Part shown: positions 46,249 through 54,804 of the stretch, piece after piece
Layout: every line of letters begins with the position of its first letter
Numbering within the stretch: the stretch's first letter is position 1
Assembly (NCBI RefSeq): GCF_025141175.1
Contig: NZ_CP081155.1
Span: 3,439,001-3,503,000, forward strand
DNA: 64,000 nucleotides
Reading direction: 5' to 3'
Source of the DNA: Jannaschia sp. M317
Lineage (GTDB): Bacteria; Pseudomonadota; Alphaproteobacteria; Rhodobacterales; Rhodobacteraceae
Position numbers and translations under genes: made by a program
Notes under the pieces: generated by a model
The model's input: the letters and a program-made list of their open reading frames with translations, nothing else
What the model was told of the DNA's origin: nothing
The model's database searches: none

Positions 46249-47064
46249 ATGTGCCGGATGCTTGGCTACGCCGGCCCGCCCATCGCGCTCGAGCGGATCG
46301 TCACCCGGCCCCGCCATTCCCTGCTGGAACAGGCGCAGCACGCCGATGAGGCCAAGCTGGCCGTCAATGGCGACGGCTTCGGCATGGCCTGGTACGCCGA
46401 CGGCGTGGACGAGCCGGGGGTCTACCGCGACGTCATGCCCGCCTGGTCGGACAGCAACCTGACCAGCCTGTGCCGCGTCATCCATTCCGGCCTGTTTCTG
46501 GCGCATGTGCGCGCGGGCACGACCGGCGGCACCAGCCGGGCCAATTGCCACCCCTTCAGCCATGGCCGCTGGAGTTTTTGCCACAATGGCCAGTTGGGCG
46601 ACTTCGGCGCCCGGCGGCGGGTGCTGGAGGGGCTGCTGCCGGACGATCTGTTTGCCCGGCGGCAAGGGGCGACCGACAGTGAGCTGCTGTTCCTGCTGAT
46701 GATCGCCAACGGCCTGAACCGGGACGCGCCCACGGCCATCGCCGAAACCCTGGCGATGATCGGGCAGGGCCAGGCCCCGGACCGGATCACCTGCGTCATG
46801 TCCGACGGTGCGCGCATCCTGGGGTTCCGGCATGCCAGCGACGGGCGGGCGCCGACGCTTTATGTCAGTCGCGGCACGCTGGACCACGGCGGGCGGGCGC
46901 TGGCGTCCGAGCCGCTGGATGGGGTGCCCGCGAACTGGATCGCGGTGCCCGAAAATACGCTCGTCACGCTCGCGGGGGGCGTTCCGGCCCTGTCGGCGCT
47001 GGACCTGCCGGCCGCCTTGACGGCGCCGACAGACAGATCGCCACGGCAGGTCAGTCCCAACTGA
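46249..47064 (+). CDS. Class II glutamine amidotransferase (YafJ/EgtC-like)
   Basis: A 271-residue protein beginning MCRMLGYAG, so Cys2 is the likely N-terminal nucleophile of a stand-alone GATase_4 domain. HVRAGTTGG, NCHPFSHGRWSFCHNGQL and DSELLFLLM complete the glutaminase site. Partner synthetase domains are absent; the family includes YafJ and the ergothioneine enzyme EgtC, but no egt genes are nearby. It lacks its own ribosome binding site and depends on coupling with the DUF6356 gene. Its 3' end overlaps the convergent response regulator by 14 bases. Confidence 0.88.
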   Translation: MCRMLGYAGPPIALERIVTRPRHSLLEQAQHADEAKLAVNGDGFGMAWYADGVDEPGVYRDVMPAWSDSNLTSLCRVIHSGLFLAHVRAGTTGGTSRANCHPFSHGRWSFCHNGQLGDFGARRRVLEGLLPDDLFARRQGATDSELLFLLMIANGLNRDAPTAIAETLAMIGQGQAPDRITCVMSDGARILGFRHASDGRAPTLYVSRGTLDHGGRALASEPLDGVPANWIAVPENTLVTLAGGVPALSALDLPAALTAPTDRSPRQVSPN

Positions 47065-47743
47065 CGTCGCCCAGAAACAGATAGCCCGCGCCGTAGATCG
47101 TCTTGATCAGTTGCGGGTTGCGCGGGTCCTCGCCCAGCTTGGCCCGCAGGCGCGAAATGCGCACGTCGATGGCCCGATCGAAGGCTTCGGAGGCGCCCCC
47201 TCCCAAGGCGTCCTGCATCTCGGCCCGCGTCAACAGGCGCCTGGGCCGGTCGAGGAACAGGCGCAGCACCGCCCCCTCGGCCTGGCTGAAGGTGGTCTCG
47301 CCGTCCGGTCCCGACAGGGTGTAGCCGTCGAAATCCACGGTCCAGCCGTTGAACCGCGCCCGGCTGCCGCCCTGAGGCGCTGGCGTCTTGCGCAGACGCG
47401 CGCGGACGCGGGCAACGATTTCGGCCGGCGCAAAGGGTTTGACCACATAATCGTCGGCCCCCAGTTCCAGACCGGTGATCCGGTCCTGCACCTGCCCCCG
47501 GCCTGAAATGATAATGATCGCCGCCCCGCCTTCCAGCGCCAAGCGCGAGACGACGGCCAACCCGTCACGGTCCGGCAGGCCCAGATCGACCAGGCAGACA
47601 TCGGGCGGCGCACGGCGGATCGCGGCCTCGAAGGCGTCGGCGCGGGCATGCGCGGTCACCTGCATGCCCGCGTCGGTCAGGGCGCGGCTGAGGCTGTCGC
47701 GGATGACCGGATCGTCGTCCAGAATGGCGATTGCGGCGCTCAT
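47051..47743 (-). CDS. OmpR-family response regulator
   Basis: A 230-residue two-domain regulator. The receiver has the acidic pocket DDD at residues 9-11, phospho-acceptor Asp53 in CLVDLGLPDRDG and Lys in VVKPFAP. The C-terminal winged helix includes LLTRAEMQDAL, DVRISRLRAKLGEDPRNPQLIKTIYGAGYLF. It is 67 bases downstream of a hybrid histidine kinase, presumably its partner. A dispersed repeat copy lies between them. Confidence 0.95.
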   Translation of the reverse strand: MSAAIAILDDDPVIRDSLSRALTDAGMQVTAHARADAFEAAIRRAPPDVCLVDLGLPDRDGLAVVSRLALEGGAAIIIISGRGQVQDRITGLELGADDYVVKPFAPAEIVARVRARLRKTPAPQGGSRARFNGWTVDFDGYTLSGPDGETTFSQAEGAVLRLFLDRPRRLLTRAEMQDALGGGASEAFDRAIDVRISRLRAKLGEDPRNPQLIKTIYGAGYLFLGDVSWD

Positions 47744-47778
47744 CGCGCCGCCCCGGCGGGGGGCCAGCCCCCCGCACC

Positions 47779-47808
47779 CCCCGGGATATTTTCGAAGCAG
47801 AGAAATGG
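47779..47808 (-). repeat. Dispersed mosaic repeat, copy G
   Basis: Read on the minus strand, CCATTTCTCTGCTTCGAAAATATCCCGGGG resembles the TTTCTTCTCGGC..AAATACTCCGGGG arm and is followed by GGGGGGCTGGCCCCCC. It lies between the kinase and response regulator genes and is a diverged copy. Confidence 0.5.
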
Positions 47809-47810
47809 GG

Positions 47811-49721
47811 TCATGCCAGCACCGCCGAGAGTTTTTCGACCGAAAAGGGTTTGCGCACCACGGGCCAGTCGGCCGCCGCCTGCCGGTGCAGCGGCGCATC
47901 GTCCGGCAGCGAGGTCATCAGGGCCACGGGCAGGCCGCGCGTCGCCGCGTCGCGGGCAAGATCGAGACCGGTTTCGGCCGTGCGCAGCATGATGTCCGAC
48001 AGAACCAGGCCGATGCCGTCGACGTCGAACAAGGCCCGAGCCTCGGCGACGCTGGCCGCCTCCAGCACGGTGTGGCCGGCGGCCAGCAGGCGGTCGCGCA
48101 CGGCTTCGCGAATATGGACCGCGTCCTCGACCACCAGAACCAGCGTCGGCGGCAAGCCCGGCGGCGGTTGGCGCAGCGGCAGGCGCAGCACGACCTGCGC
48201 GCCGCCATCGCGGGCATTGCCCAGCCGCGTGCGTCCGCCCGCCAGTTTGACCACGTCATAGACCATCGACAGGCCCAGGCCGGTCCCGTCCTCACCTTTT
48301 TCGGTAAAGAACGGCTCCGCCCCCTTTTCCAGCGCCTGAGAGGAAAAACCGGGGCCGGTGTCGTGGACCAGGATCTCTAGCCAGGTATCGCGGTGCGGGC
48401 GGGCGGTCAGGGTGATCGTGCCCCGACCGGCCAAGGCATCGCGGGCGTTCAGGATAAGGTTCAGGATCGCATCGCGCAGCGCGTCGGGGTCCAGCAGGAC
48501 CGGCTCATCCAGCCCGTGCACCCGCGTATCCAGCCGGATCCCCCGAGGCAGGGACGCCCCGCCCAGCGTCGCCAGCTCGGCCAGAAACCCGCGCAGGTCG
48601 ACGGCGCGCGGGCGCAGGTCGCGGGGACCCGACAGGCCCTGTATCTGATCGATCAGCGTGCCGCCCCGCGTGGCGGCCACACCGATGGCCTCGACCGCCT
48701 CGCGCGCTTCGAGCGGCAGGTCCAGGGTGCCCAGCCGGTCCTTCAGCCCCAGGATCACCGTCAGCAGGTTGGCGAAGTCATGGGCCATGCCCGATGTCAG
48801 CTGCGCGGCCACCTGCCGACCCGCCGCCTGGGACAGGGCGGCGCGGGCCTGCGCCTCTTCGGTGACGTCCATCGACAGGGCGTAGACGGCGATCACCTCG
48901 CCCCCGTCCCCCGCCCGTTCCGGGGTGAAGCTGACGCGGATGCGGCGGCCCGTGGGGTCGTGGGTCATCTCGAACACCGGCTGCTCTCCGGCGAGGGCCG
49001 CGTCGAGGTGCGGCGCGATGGTTGCATAGGGGCCAGCCCCCAACGCCTGTTCCATCGTCAGCCCCACGATGTCGGCGCTGGCCCCCGGAAAGACGGCGGC
49101 CAGGCGGCGGTTGGAAAAGGTATAACGCCTGTCGCGATCCAGGCGCGCGATATGCGCGGGCAACATCTCGGTCGTAAGCCGGATGCGGGCGGCCATCTCG
49201 GTGGCCTCGTGCCGGGCCTGCCGCAGGGCGGCATTCGCGGCCCCGAGTTCGCGGTTGGCCTGGGCCAATTCTTCGTGGCGGGCCAGCAATTGGTCGGTCA
49301 GCACCTCGGAGCGGCCGCGCAACAACTGCTCCTGCGACTTGATGGCGGTGATATCGGTATAGACCGTGACCCAGCCGCCTTCGGGCAGCGGAGAGCCCTC
49401 GACGGCAATCACCTGACCGTTGGGGCGGCGGCGTTCCAGATAATGCGGCTCGAACGCGCGGGCCTGGGCCACGCGGTCGGCGATGACGGATTCCGGGTCC
49501 TCGACGGGCCCGTATTCGCCCCGCTCGATCAGATGGCGAATCGTCGCCTCGAAACTGACGCCGGGTTGGGTGAGGTGGTTGGGGATGTCGAACAGGGTCG
49601 CATACATGCGGTTGCAGACCGCAAGCTTCAGGTCGCGGTCATAAATCGACAGCGCCTGACCGATCAGGTTCAGACCCGCCTGTGTCAGGCGGGCGGTGGT
49701 CTGGCCGCCGTGATCTGGCAT
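47811..49721 (-). CDS. PAS-domain hybrid histidine kinase with C-terminal receiver
   Basis: A 636-residue soluble kinase with no membrane helices. An N-terminal PAS_7-type domain (about 10-130, ALSIYDRDLKLAVCNRMYATLF) precedes a coiled coil (about 130-185) and a second PAS domain (about 185-290). The HisKA box SGMAHDFANLL follows with His314, then HATPase_c (NLILNARDAL, DTGPGF, GTGLGLSMVYDVV) and a receiver (about 525-636) with Asp576 in LVLSDIML. Cytoplasmic sensing of redox, light or a ligand is likely, since PAS domains dominate. It lies upstream of an OmpR-type regulator in the same direction. Confidence 0.93.
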   Translation of the reverse strand: MPDHGGQTTARLTQAGLNLIGQALSIYDRDLKLAVCNRMYATLFDIPNHLTQPGVSFEATIRHLIERGEYGPVEDPESVIADRVAQARAFEPHYLERRRPNGQVIAVEGSPLPEGGWVTVYTDITAIKSQEQLLRGRSEVLTDQLLARHEELAQANRELGAANAALRQARHEATEMAARIRLTTEMLPAHIARLDRDRRYTFSNRRLAAVFPGASADIVGLTMEQALGAGPYATIAPHLDAALAGEQPVFEMTHDPTGRRIRVSFTPERAGDGGEVIAVYALSMDVTEEAQARAALSQAAGRQVAAQLTSGMAHDFANLLTVILGLKDRLGTLDLPLEAREAVEAIGVAATRGGTLIDQIQGLSGPRDLRPRAVDLRGFLAELATLGGASLPRGIRLDTRVHGLDEPVLLDPDALRDAILNLILNARDALAGRGTITLTARPHRDTWLEILVHDTGPGFSSQALEKGAEPFFTEKGEDGTGLGLSMVYDVVKLAGGRTRLGNARDGGAQVVLRLPLRQPPPGLPPTLVLVVEDAVHIREAVRDRLLAAGHTVLEAASVAEARALFDVDGIGLVLSDIMLRTAETGLDLARDAATRGLPVALMTSLPDDAPLHRQAAADWPVVRKPFSVEKLSAVLA

Positions 49722-49891
49722 CTCTCCTCCGTGGGGGCAGGTTGGCGCAGCCGCGCGGCGCGGGCAAGAGAAGCGCTGCGGAAGGGCGTGTTACAATTCG
49801 TTAGAATCCGGAAACATCCACGCAGGAATCACCCCCCATGCTGACCAGAAGGAAGGACGCCGGAGGGTGCCCATCCATGGGGAGGACATGA

Positions 49892-51844
49892 ATGACCGAG
49901 ACCGCCTTGCGGACCATTCCGCAATTCCTGGAACGGAACGCGACCCGGTTCGGCGCGTCCGCCGCCTACCGCGAAAAGGAATTCGGGATCTGGCAGGAAT
50001 GGACCTGGACCCAGGCCCGGACCGAAATCGAGGAAATGGCCCTGGGCCTGATCGCCCTGGGCATCGAGATCGGCGAACATGTGGCCGTCATTGGCCGCAA
50101 CCGCCCGCAGCTTTATATGGCGATGGTGGCCGCGCAATGCGCCGGCGCGATCCCCGTCCCGCTGTACGCCGATGCGGTGGGCGAAGAGCTGGCCTATGTG
50201 CTGGGCCACTGCGGGGCCAAGTTCGTCATCGCCGCCGATCAGGAACAGGTCGACAAGGTGCTGGAGGTCCGCGAACAGATCACCGGGCTGCGCCATGTGC
50301 TGTACCTCGACGGGCGGGGCATGCGGAAATACGACCATTCCGCCATGTCCTCGCTGGAGGGTCTGCGCGAATTGGGCCGCGGGGCCGACCGGTCCGAGAT
50401 GGACCGCCGCCGCGCCCAGCAGACCGGCGAGACGACCTGCGTGATGCTTTATACCTCGGGCACCACCGGGCGGCCCAAGGGCGTGGTGCTCAGCCATGAC
50501 AACATCGTCGCCACGTCCCGCGCCTCGTCCGAATTCGACCGCCTGCGCCAGACCGACGAGGTTCTGGCCTATCTGCCGATGGCCTGGGTGGGGGATTTCA
50601 TCTTTTCCATCGGTCAGGCCATGGTCACCGGGTTCACGGTCAACTGCCCCGAAAGCGAGCACACGATCATGCACGATCTGCGCGAGATCGGGCCAACCTA
50701 TTACTTCGCCCCGCCCCGCGTGTTCGAGACCCAGCTGACCAACGTCATGATCCGCATGGAAGACGCGGGCCGCTTCAAGAAGGGCCTGTTCGATCGCGCC
50801 ATGGCCCACGCCAAGACCATCGGCCCCAAACTGCTGGACGGCGAAGAGGTGTCGTTCGGGGATCGTCTGAAATACCGCATCAACGAATTGCTGGTCTTCG
50901 GCCCGCTCAAGAACACCCTGGGCCTGAGCAGGGTGCGCGTGGGCTATACCGCCGGGGAGGCGATCGGGCCGGAACTGTTCGATTTCTACCGGAGCATCGG
51001 GATCAACCTGAAACAGCTTTATGGTCAGACCGAGGCCTCGGTCTTCATCACCCAACAAAAGGACAACGAAGTCCGATCCGATACCGTGGGCACGCCGACG
51101 CCGGGGGTGGAGTTGAAGATCGCCGAGAACGGCGAGGTGTTCTACCGTTCTCCGGGGACCTTTGTGGAGTATTACAACAACCCGGAATCCACCGCGTCCA
51201 CCAAAGACCCCGAAGGCTGGGTGGCCACCGGCGATGCGGGTTTCATCGAGGAGGCCTCGGGCCACCTGCGGATCATCGACCGGGCCAAGGACGTGGGCAA
51301 GATGGGCAACGGCGCGCTGTTCGCGCCCAAGTTCGTCGAGAACAAGCTGAAGTTCTATCCCGACATCTTCGAGGCCGTGGTCTTCGGCAACGGGCGCAAC
51401 CGCTGCGTGGCCTTCATCAACATTGACCTGACGGCGGTGGGCAATTGGGCGGAACGCAACAACATCGCCTACGCCTCCTACCAGGAACTGGCGCAGCACC
51501 CCCGCGTGCTTGAGACGATCACCAGCCACGTCAACGCAGTCAACAAGCTGGTCGCCCAGGACGAGATGCTGTCGTCCTGCCAGGTCCACCGCTTCCTGGT
51601 GCTGCACAAGCAGCTGGATGCCGACGACGATGAGATGACGCGCACCCAGAAGGTCCGCCGCCGGATCATCGAGGAGAAATACGCCGACCTGATCGAGGGG
51701 CTCTATAGCGATGTGGGCGAGGTCTATACCGAGACCGAAGTGACCTACGAGGACGGCCGCAAGGGCCTCATCCGCGCGACGGTCAAGATGTGCGATGCCA
51801 AGGTCGTGCCGGTGGCCGTCAAGACGTTGGAGGCGGCGGAATGA
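49892..51844 (+). CDS. AMP-dependent acyl-CoA synthetase (long-chain FadD-like)
   Basis: A 650-residue ANL-superfamily ligase. The P-loop-like YTSGTTGRPKG, the adenine-binding LKQLYGQTE, and GWVATGDAG...RAKDVGKMGNG mark the AMP-binding site, and the C-terminal lysine domain extends to about residue 640. It activates a carboxylic acid through an acyl-adenylate to its CoA thioester. GGGGAGG precedes the ATG. It heads a rightward cluster with a Liv-type ABC transporter and is followed by a long inverted repeat. The substrate is probably the transported acid. Confidence 0.92.
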   Translation: MTETALRTIPQFLERNATRFGASAAYREKEFGIWQEWTWTQARTEIEEMALGLIALGIEIGEHVAVIGRNRPQLYMAMVAAQCAGAIPVPLYADAVGEELAYVLGHCGAKFVIAADQEQVDKVLEVREQITGLRHVLYLDGRGMRKYDHSAMSSLEGLRELGRGADRSEMDRRRAQQTGETTCVMLYTSGTTGRPKGVVLSHDNIVATSRASSEFDRLRQTDEVLAYLPMAWVGDFIFSIGQAMVTGFTVNCPESEHTIMHDLREIGPTYYFAPPRVFETQLTNVMIRMEDAGRFKKGLFDRAMAHAKTIGPKLLDGEEVSFGDRLKYRINELLVFGPLKNTLGLSRVRVGYTAGEAIGPELFDFYRSIGINLKQLYGQTEASVFITQQKDNEVRSDTVGTPTPGVELKIAENGEVFYRSPGTFVEYYNNPESTASTKDPEGWVATGDAGFIEEASGHLRIIDRAKDVGKMGNGALFAPKFVENKLKFYPDIFEAVVFGNGRNRCVAFINIDLTAVGNWAERNNIAYASYQELAQHPRVLETITSHVNAVNKLVAQDEMLSSCQVHRFLVLHKQLDADDDEMTRTQKVRRRIIEEKYADLIEGLYSDVGEVYTETEVTYEDGRKGLIRATVKMCDAKVVPVAVKTLEAAE

Positions 51845-51874
51845 AGGCGACAGTCGACCGATCCACCTGCGCCC

Positions 51875-51934
51875 GTAGGGTGGGTGAAACCCACCACGAC
51901 CCCATCCGCCAACGGTGGGTTTCACCCACCCTAC
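51875..51934. repeat. Nested 21-bp inverted repeat (REP-like) between acyl-CoA synthetase and LivG
   Basis: The left arm at 51875-51895 (GTAGGGTGGGT-GAA-ACCCACC) and right arm at 51914-51934 are perfect inverses over 21 bases with an 18-base spacer. Within each arm GGTGGGT and ACCCACC also pair, so a cruciform or two alternative hairpins are possible. Its right edge abuts the LivG ribosome binding site (AAGGGA). It could modulate expression within the operon or be a mobile palindromic unit. Confidence 0.85.
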
Positions 51935-51946
51935 AAGGGATGTCCC

Positions 51947-52762
51947 ATGCTTGACGCCACCCCCCACACCACCCCCGACGGGCGTACCATCGGCGGCACC
52001 GTTCTGGACCTGCGCAACATCACCCTGCGCTTCGGCGGGGTGGAGGCGATCAAGGATATCTCCTTCGACATCCGCGAGGGCGAGATCCGGGCGATCATCG
52101 GGCCCAACGGCGCGGGCAAGTCGTCCATGCTCAACGTCATCTCGGGCTTCTATGTCCCGCAGGAGGGCGAGGTCTGGTTTCGGGGCAAGCCGCGTCCGCA
52201 GATGAAACCCTATCAAGTGGCGCAGCAGGGCATCGCCCGGACGTTCCAGAACATCGCGCTCTTCGAGGGGATGACGGTTCTGGACAACGTGATGACCGGG
52301 CGTCTGGGCTTCATGTCGACGAACCTGTTCAGCCAGGGCCTTTGGTGGGGTCGTGCCGCCCGCGAAGAGGTCGAGAACCGTGCCGCCGTCGAACGCGTCA
52401 TCGACTTCCTGGAGATCCAGGCCATCCGCAAGACGCCGGTGGGCCGCCTGCCCTATGGATTGAAGAAGCGGGTGGAATTGGCCCGCGCCCTGGCCGCCGA
52501 GCCGAAGCTTCTGCTGCTGGACGAACCCATGGCCGGGATGAACGTCGAGGAGAAGGAGGACATGTCCCGCTTCATCCTGGACGTGAACGATGAGTTCGGC
52601 ACGACGATTGCATTGATCGAACACGACATGGGCGTGGTCATGGACCTGTCGGACCGCGTCGTGGTCATGGACTACGGCCGCAAGATCGGGGACGGCACGC
52701 CCGACGAGGTGCGCAACAACCAGGATGTGATCGACGCCTACCTGGGGGTGGCGCATGATTGA
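51947..52762 (+). CDS. Branched-chain-type ABC transporter ATP-binding protein (LivG-like)
   Basis: A 271-residue ATPase with Walker A GPNGAGKSS, the LivG-type signature LPYGLKKRVELARAL, Walker B/LLLDEPMAGM and switch His in IEHDM. ATG 51947 has AAGGGA at good spacing; upstream in-frame codons come from the inverted repeat. It belongs to the hydrophobic amino-acid transporter family, whose members also import urea, amides and aromatic acids. Confidence 0.93.
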   Translation: MLDATPHTTPDGRTIGGTVLDLRNITLRFGGVEAIKDISFDIREGEIRAIIGPNGAGKSSMLNVISGFYVPQEGEVWFRGKPRPQMKPYQVAQQGIARTFQNIALFEGMTVLDNVMTGRLGFMSTNLFSQGLWWGRAAREEVENRAAVERVIDFLEIQAIRKTPVGRLPYGLKKRVELARALAAEPKLLLLDEPMAGMNVEEKEDMSRFILDVNDEFGTTIALIEHDMGVVMDLSDRVVVMDYGRKIGDGTPDEVRNNQDVIDAYLGVAHD

Positions 52763-53228
52763 GCCGGGGGTCCCGCGTGCCGCGTTGCGCCGCCTGGCGG
52801 CGTCGCGCCGGGCGAGGGGCGCTGCCCCTCGCGCTCCCCGAGGTATTTATGGCCAGAGGAAGGGGGCGGCCCTCGTCTGTGTTCTGGCGCTGGCGGGCCC
52901 TGTCGGGGCCGGGCCGCTGTGGGAGACATTCGCGGCGCGCTGCCTTACGCCCTATGAGCATCTGGCCCTGCCCGACACGCGTGGGCTGACCCAGGCCGTG
53001 GGGCGCTGGTCGGACGGCGATGCCATCGATCTGGAACTGACGCCGGAGACCTGCACCGCGTTGGGTGTTGCCGAGGGGTCGCTGGGCGACCTGCTGGCCA
53101 CGCGCGAACACCCCTACGAAGAGGTCGCGCCGGGTATCTGGCATTCCGACCGCTGGCGTGAACCCCGACTTGAAGTGACCGCAGGCCCGGATCGTTTTAC
53201 CGCGCGGGAGACCGACCTTGAAAGCTGA
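52755..53228 (+). CDS. Unknown small protein with repeat-derived N-terminus
   Basis: A 157-residue frame whose body (about residues 37-157) begins with a signal-like hydrophobic run (GAALVCVLALAGPVGAGPLW) and continues with an unfamiliar domain containing FAARCLTPYEHLALPDT and HPYEEVAPGIWHSDRWREP. The cysteines may pair. The N-terminal ~36 residues are arginine-rich and partly encoded by dispersed repeat copy F (RGIYGQRKG). No ATG, GTG or TTG lies between repeat and signal, so the native start may have been displaced. ATG 52755 overlaps the LivG stop by eight bases. Function unknown. Confidence 0.6.
   Translation: MIEPGVPRAALRRLAASRRARGAAPRAPRGIYGQRKGAALVCVLALAGPVGAGPLWETFAARCLTPYEHLALPDTRGLTQAVGRWSDGDAIDLELTPETCTALGVAEGSLGDLLATREHPYEEVAPGIWHSDRWREPRLEVTAGPDRFTARETDLES
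52814..52862 (-). repeat. Dispersed mosaic repeat, copy F
   Basis: GAGGGGC (52814-52820) pairs with GCCCCTC (52824-52830), followed by GTATTTATGGCCAGAGGAAG at 52843-52862. With one extra 5' G, 21 bases are identical to copy A. It lies inside the reading frame of the small protein at 52755. Confidence 0.8.
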
Positions 53229-53337
53229 CGTCACCGACCCGGGACGGCCCGCCCCAGCGCGTCGGCCGAACCCGAGCCCGATTTTATTCTCGCGCAGGGC
53301 ACCCCAGGTGCCGCGCCCGCAACCGAGGGTCTGAGAC

Positions 53338-54327
53338 ATGCCTGACCAACTCCTTTTCGCAATCGAGGTCTCGCTCAACGGGCTGATGGCCGGGGTGATG
53401 TATTCGCTCGTGGCGCTGGGCTTCGTGCTGATCTTCAAGGCCTCGGGGATCTTCAACTATGCTCAGGGGGTCATGGCGCTGTTCGCGGCGATGACGCTGG
53501 TGGGCATCCAGAACGGGCAGGTCCCATTCGCGCACCTGATCAACGCCACCTTCGGGACCAACATCCACCACTTCGGCTGGCACGTGCCCGCGCTGGCGGC
53601 GATCCTGCTGACGGTGGTGGTGATGGCGGGATTTGCCTGGGCGGTGAACCGCTTCGTGTTCCGGCACCTGGTCAATCAGGAGCCGATCATCCTGTTCATG
53701 GCCACCATCGGGCTGGCCTATTTCCTGGAAGGCGTGGCCGACCTGATGTGGGGGGCCGAGATCAAGAAGCTGGACGTGGGCCTGCCGCAGGGCATCAACG
53801 ACTGGATCGACACCACCACCTTCGAGATCTTCGGCTACGGCTTCTTCATCGACAACCTCGACCTCGTGGCCACAGTGATCGCGGCGCTGCTTGTCGGGGG
53901 GCTGGTGATCTTTTCGCAGTACACCAAGCAGGGGCGCGCGCTGCGGGCGGTGGCCGATGACCATCAGGCGGCGCTGTCGGTAGGCATCTCGCTCAACTTC
54001 ATCTGGGTGCTGGTCTGGTCGATCGCGGGCTTCGTGGCGCTGGTTGCGGGGATCATGTGGGGGGCCAAGTCGGGGGTGCAGTTTTCGCTGTCGCTGATCG
54101 CGCTCAAGGCGCTGCCGGTCCTGATGCTGGGCGGCTTCACCTCGATCCCGGGCGCCATCGTCGGCGGGCTGATCATCGGGGTCGGCGAAAAGCTGTTCGA
54201 GTTCGCCATCGGCGCGCCATTTCTAGGCGGCGCGACCGAGAACTGGTTCGCCTATGTGCTGGCCCTGATCTTCCTGGTGTTCCGCCCGCAGGGCCTGTTC
54301 GGGGAGAAGATCATTGAGAGGGTGTGA
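53338..54327 (+). CDS. Branched-chain-type ABC transporter permease (LivH-like)
   Basis: A 329-residue membrane protein of the LivH family. The N-terminal LNGLMAGVMYSLVALGFVLIFKASGIFNYAQG is diagnostic, RAVADDHQAALSVGI is the EAA-like coupling loop, and GGFTSIPGAIVGGLIIGVGEKL is the last conserved block. It forms the pore with the LivM-like permease. GAGGGTCTGAGAC precedes the ATG. Confidence 0.94.
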   Translation: MPDQLLFAIEVSLNGLMAGVMYSLVALGFVLIFKASGIFNYAQGVMALFAAMTLVGIQNGQVPFAHLINATFGTNIHHFGWHVPALAAILLTVVVMAGFAWAVNRFVFRHLVNQEPIILFMATIGLAYFLEGVADLMWGAEIKKLDVGLPQGINDWIDTTTFEIFGYGFFIDNLDLVATVIAALLVGGLVIFSQYTKQGRALRAVADDHQAALSVGISLNFIWVLVWSIAGFVALVAGIMWGAKSGVQFSLSLIALKALPVLMLGGFTSIPGAIVGGLIIGVGEKLFEFAIGAPFLGGATENWFAYVLALIFLVFRPQGLFGEKIIERV

Positions 54328-54434
54328 GGTGGCGCTTGACCGGCCCCGCAAACGCCGCGGCTTGGCCGTGTTCCAGACCAATTCTCTTCCGATAGGTCGG
54401 CCGGAATCTGTGCAGAAGCCATGGGAGTCGCGGC

Positions 54435-54746
54435 GTGGGACGGATAATCGGATACGTCTTTCTTACCTTGGCTGCGCTAACCGCCGTGTCGGGGATCGCA
54501 GATCTGATGGCCCTTCGCGTCAATCGCTCCCTGCTCTTCCCCTTTGGCCCGCATCTCGCGCAATTCCTGATCGCCGCCTATGCCAGCTCGATCTTTTGCC
54601 TGCTCTTTTCCGCATGGCTGAGCTTCGCAATCCAGGCGATCCGGGATGCGCAGGACGAGATCCTGGAACGTCTTTCAGGGCGACGTCCGGACGTCATGAC
54701 CCGAAGGTTCGAGCCGCAGCTAAACCGAAACCCCGGACCGACCTGA
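54435..54746 (+). CDS. Small membrane protein inside the Liv-type cluster
   Basis: A 103-residue frame starting at GTG 54435 (GGGAG seven bases upstream) with two predicted membrane helices (VFLTLAALTAVSGIADLMAL and a second around ASSIFCLLFSAWLSFAIQ) and a charged cytoplasmic tail (RDAQDEILERLSGRRPDVMTRR). Its base composition is visibly less GC-rich than its neighbours. No family recognised. It may be an inserted gene or an accessory transporter component; the coding call is tentative. Confidence 0.55.
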   Translation: MGRIIGYVFLTLAALTAVSGIADLMALRVNRSLLFPFGPHLAQFLIAAYASSIFCLLFSAWLSFAIQAIRDAQDEILERLSGRRPDVMTRRFEPQLNRNPGPT

Positions 54747-54804
54747 GGCAGCGCACAGTCCACCTCGACGTCGCCTTCGGAACGACACAGAGAGGGGCCG
54801 TCTG

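Noticed and set aside
49829..52756. 975-codon open frame on the minus strand opposite the acyl-CoA synthetase and LivG genes
   Set aside because: It is a GC-rich shadow of two well-supported genes, with low-complexity His/Gly/Asp-rich translation and no domain. Similar long antisense frames at 4009-6672 and 40808-43486 were rejected for the same reason.
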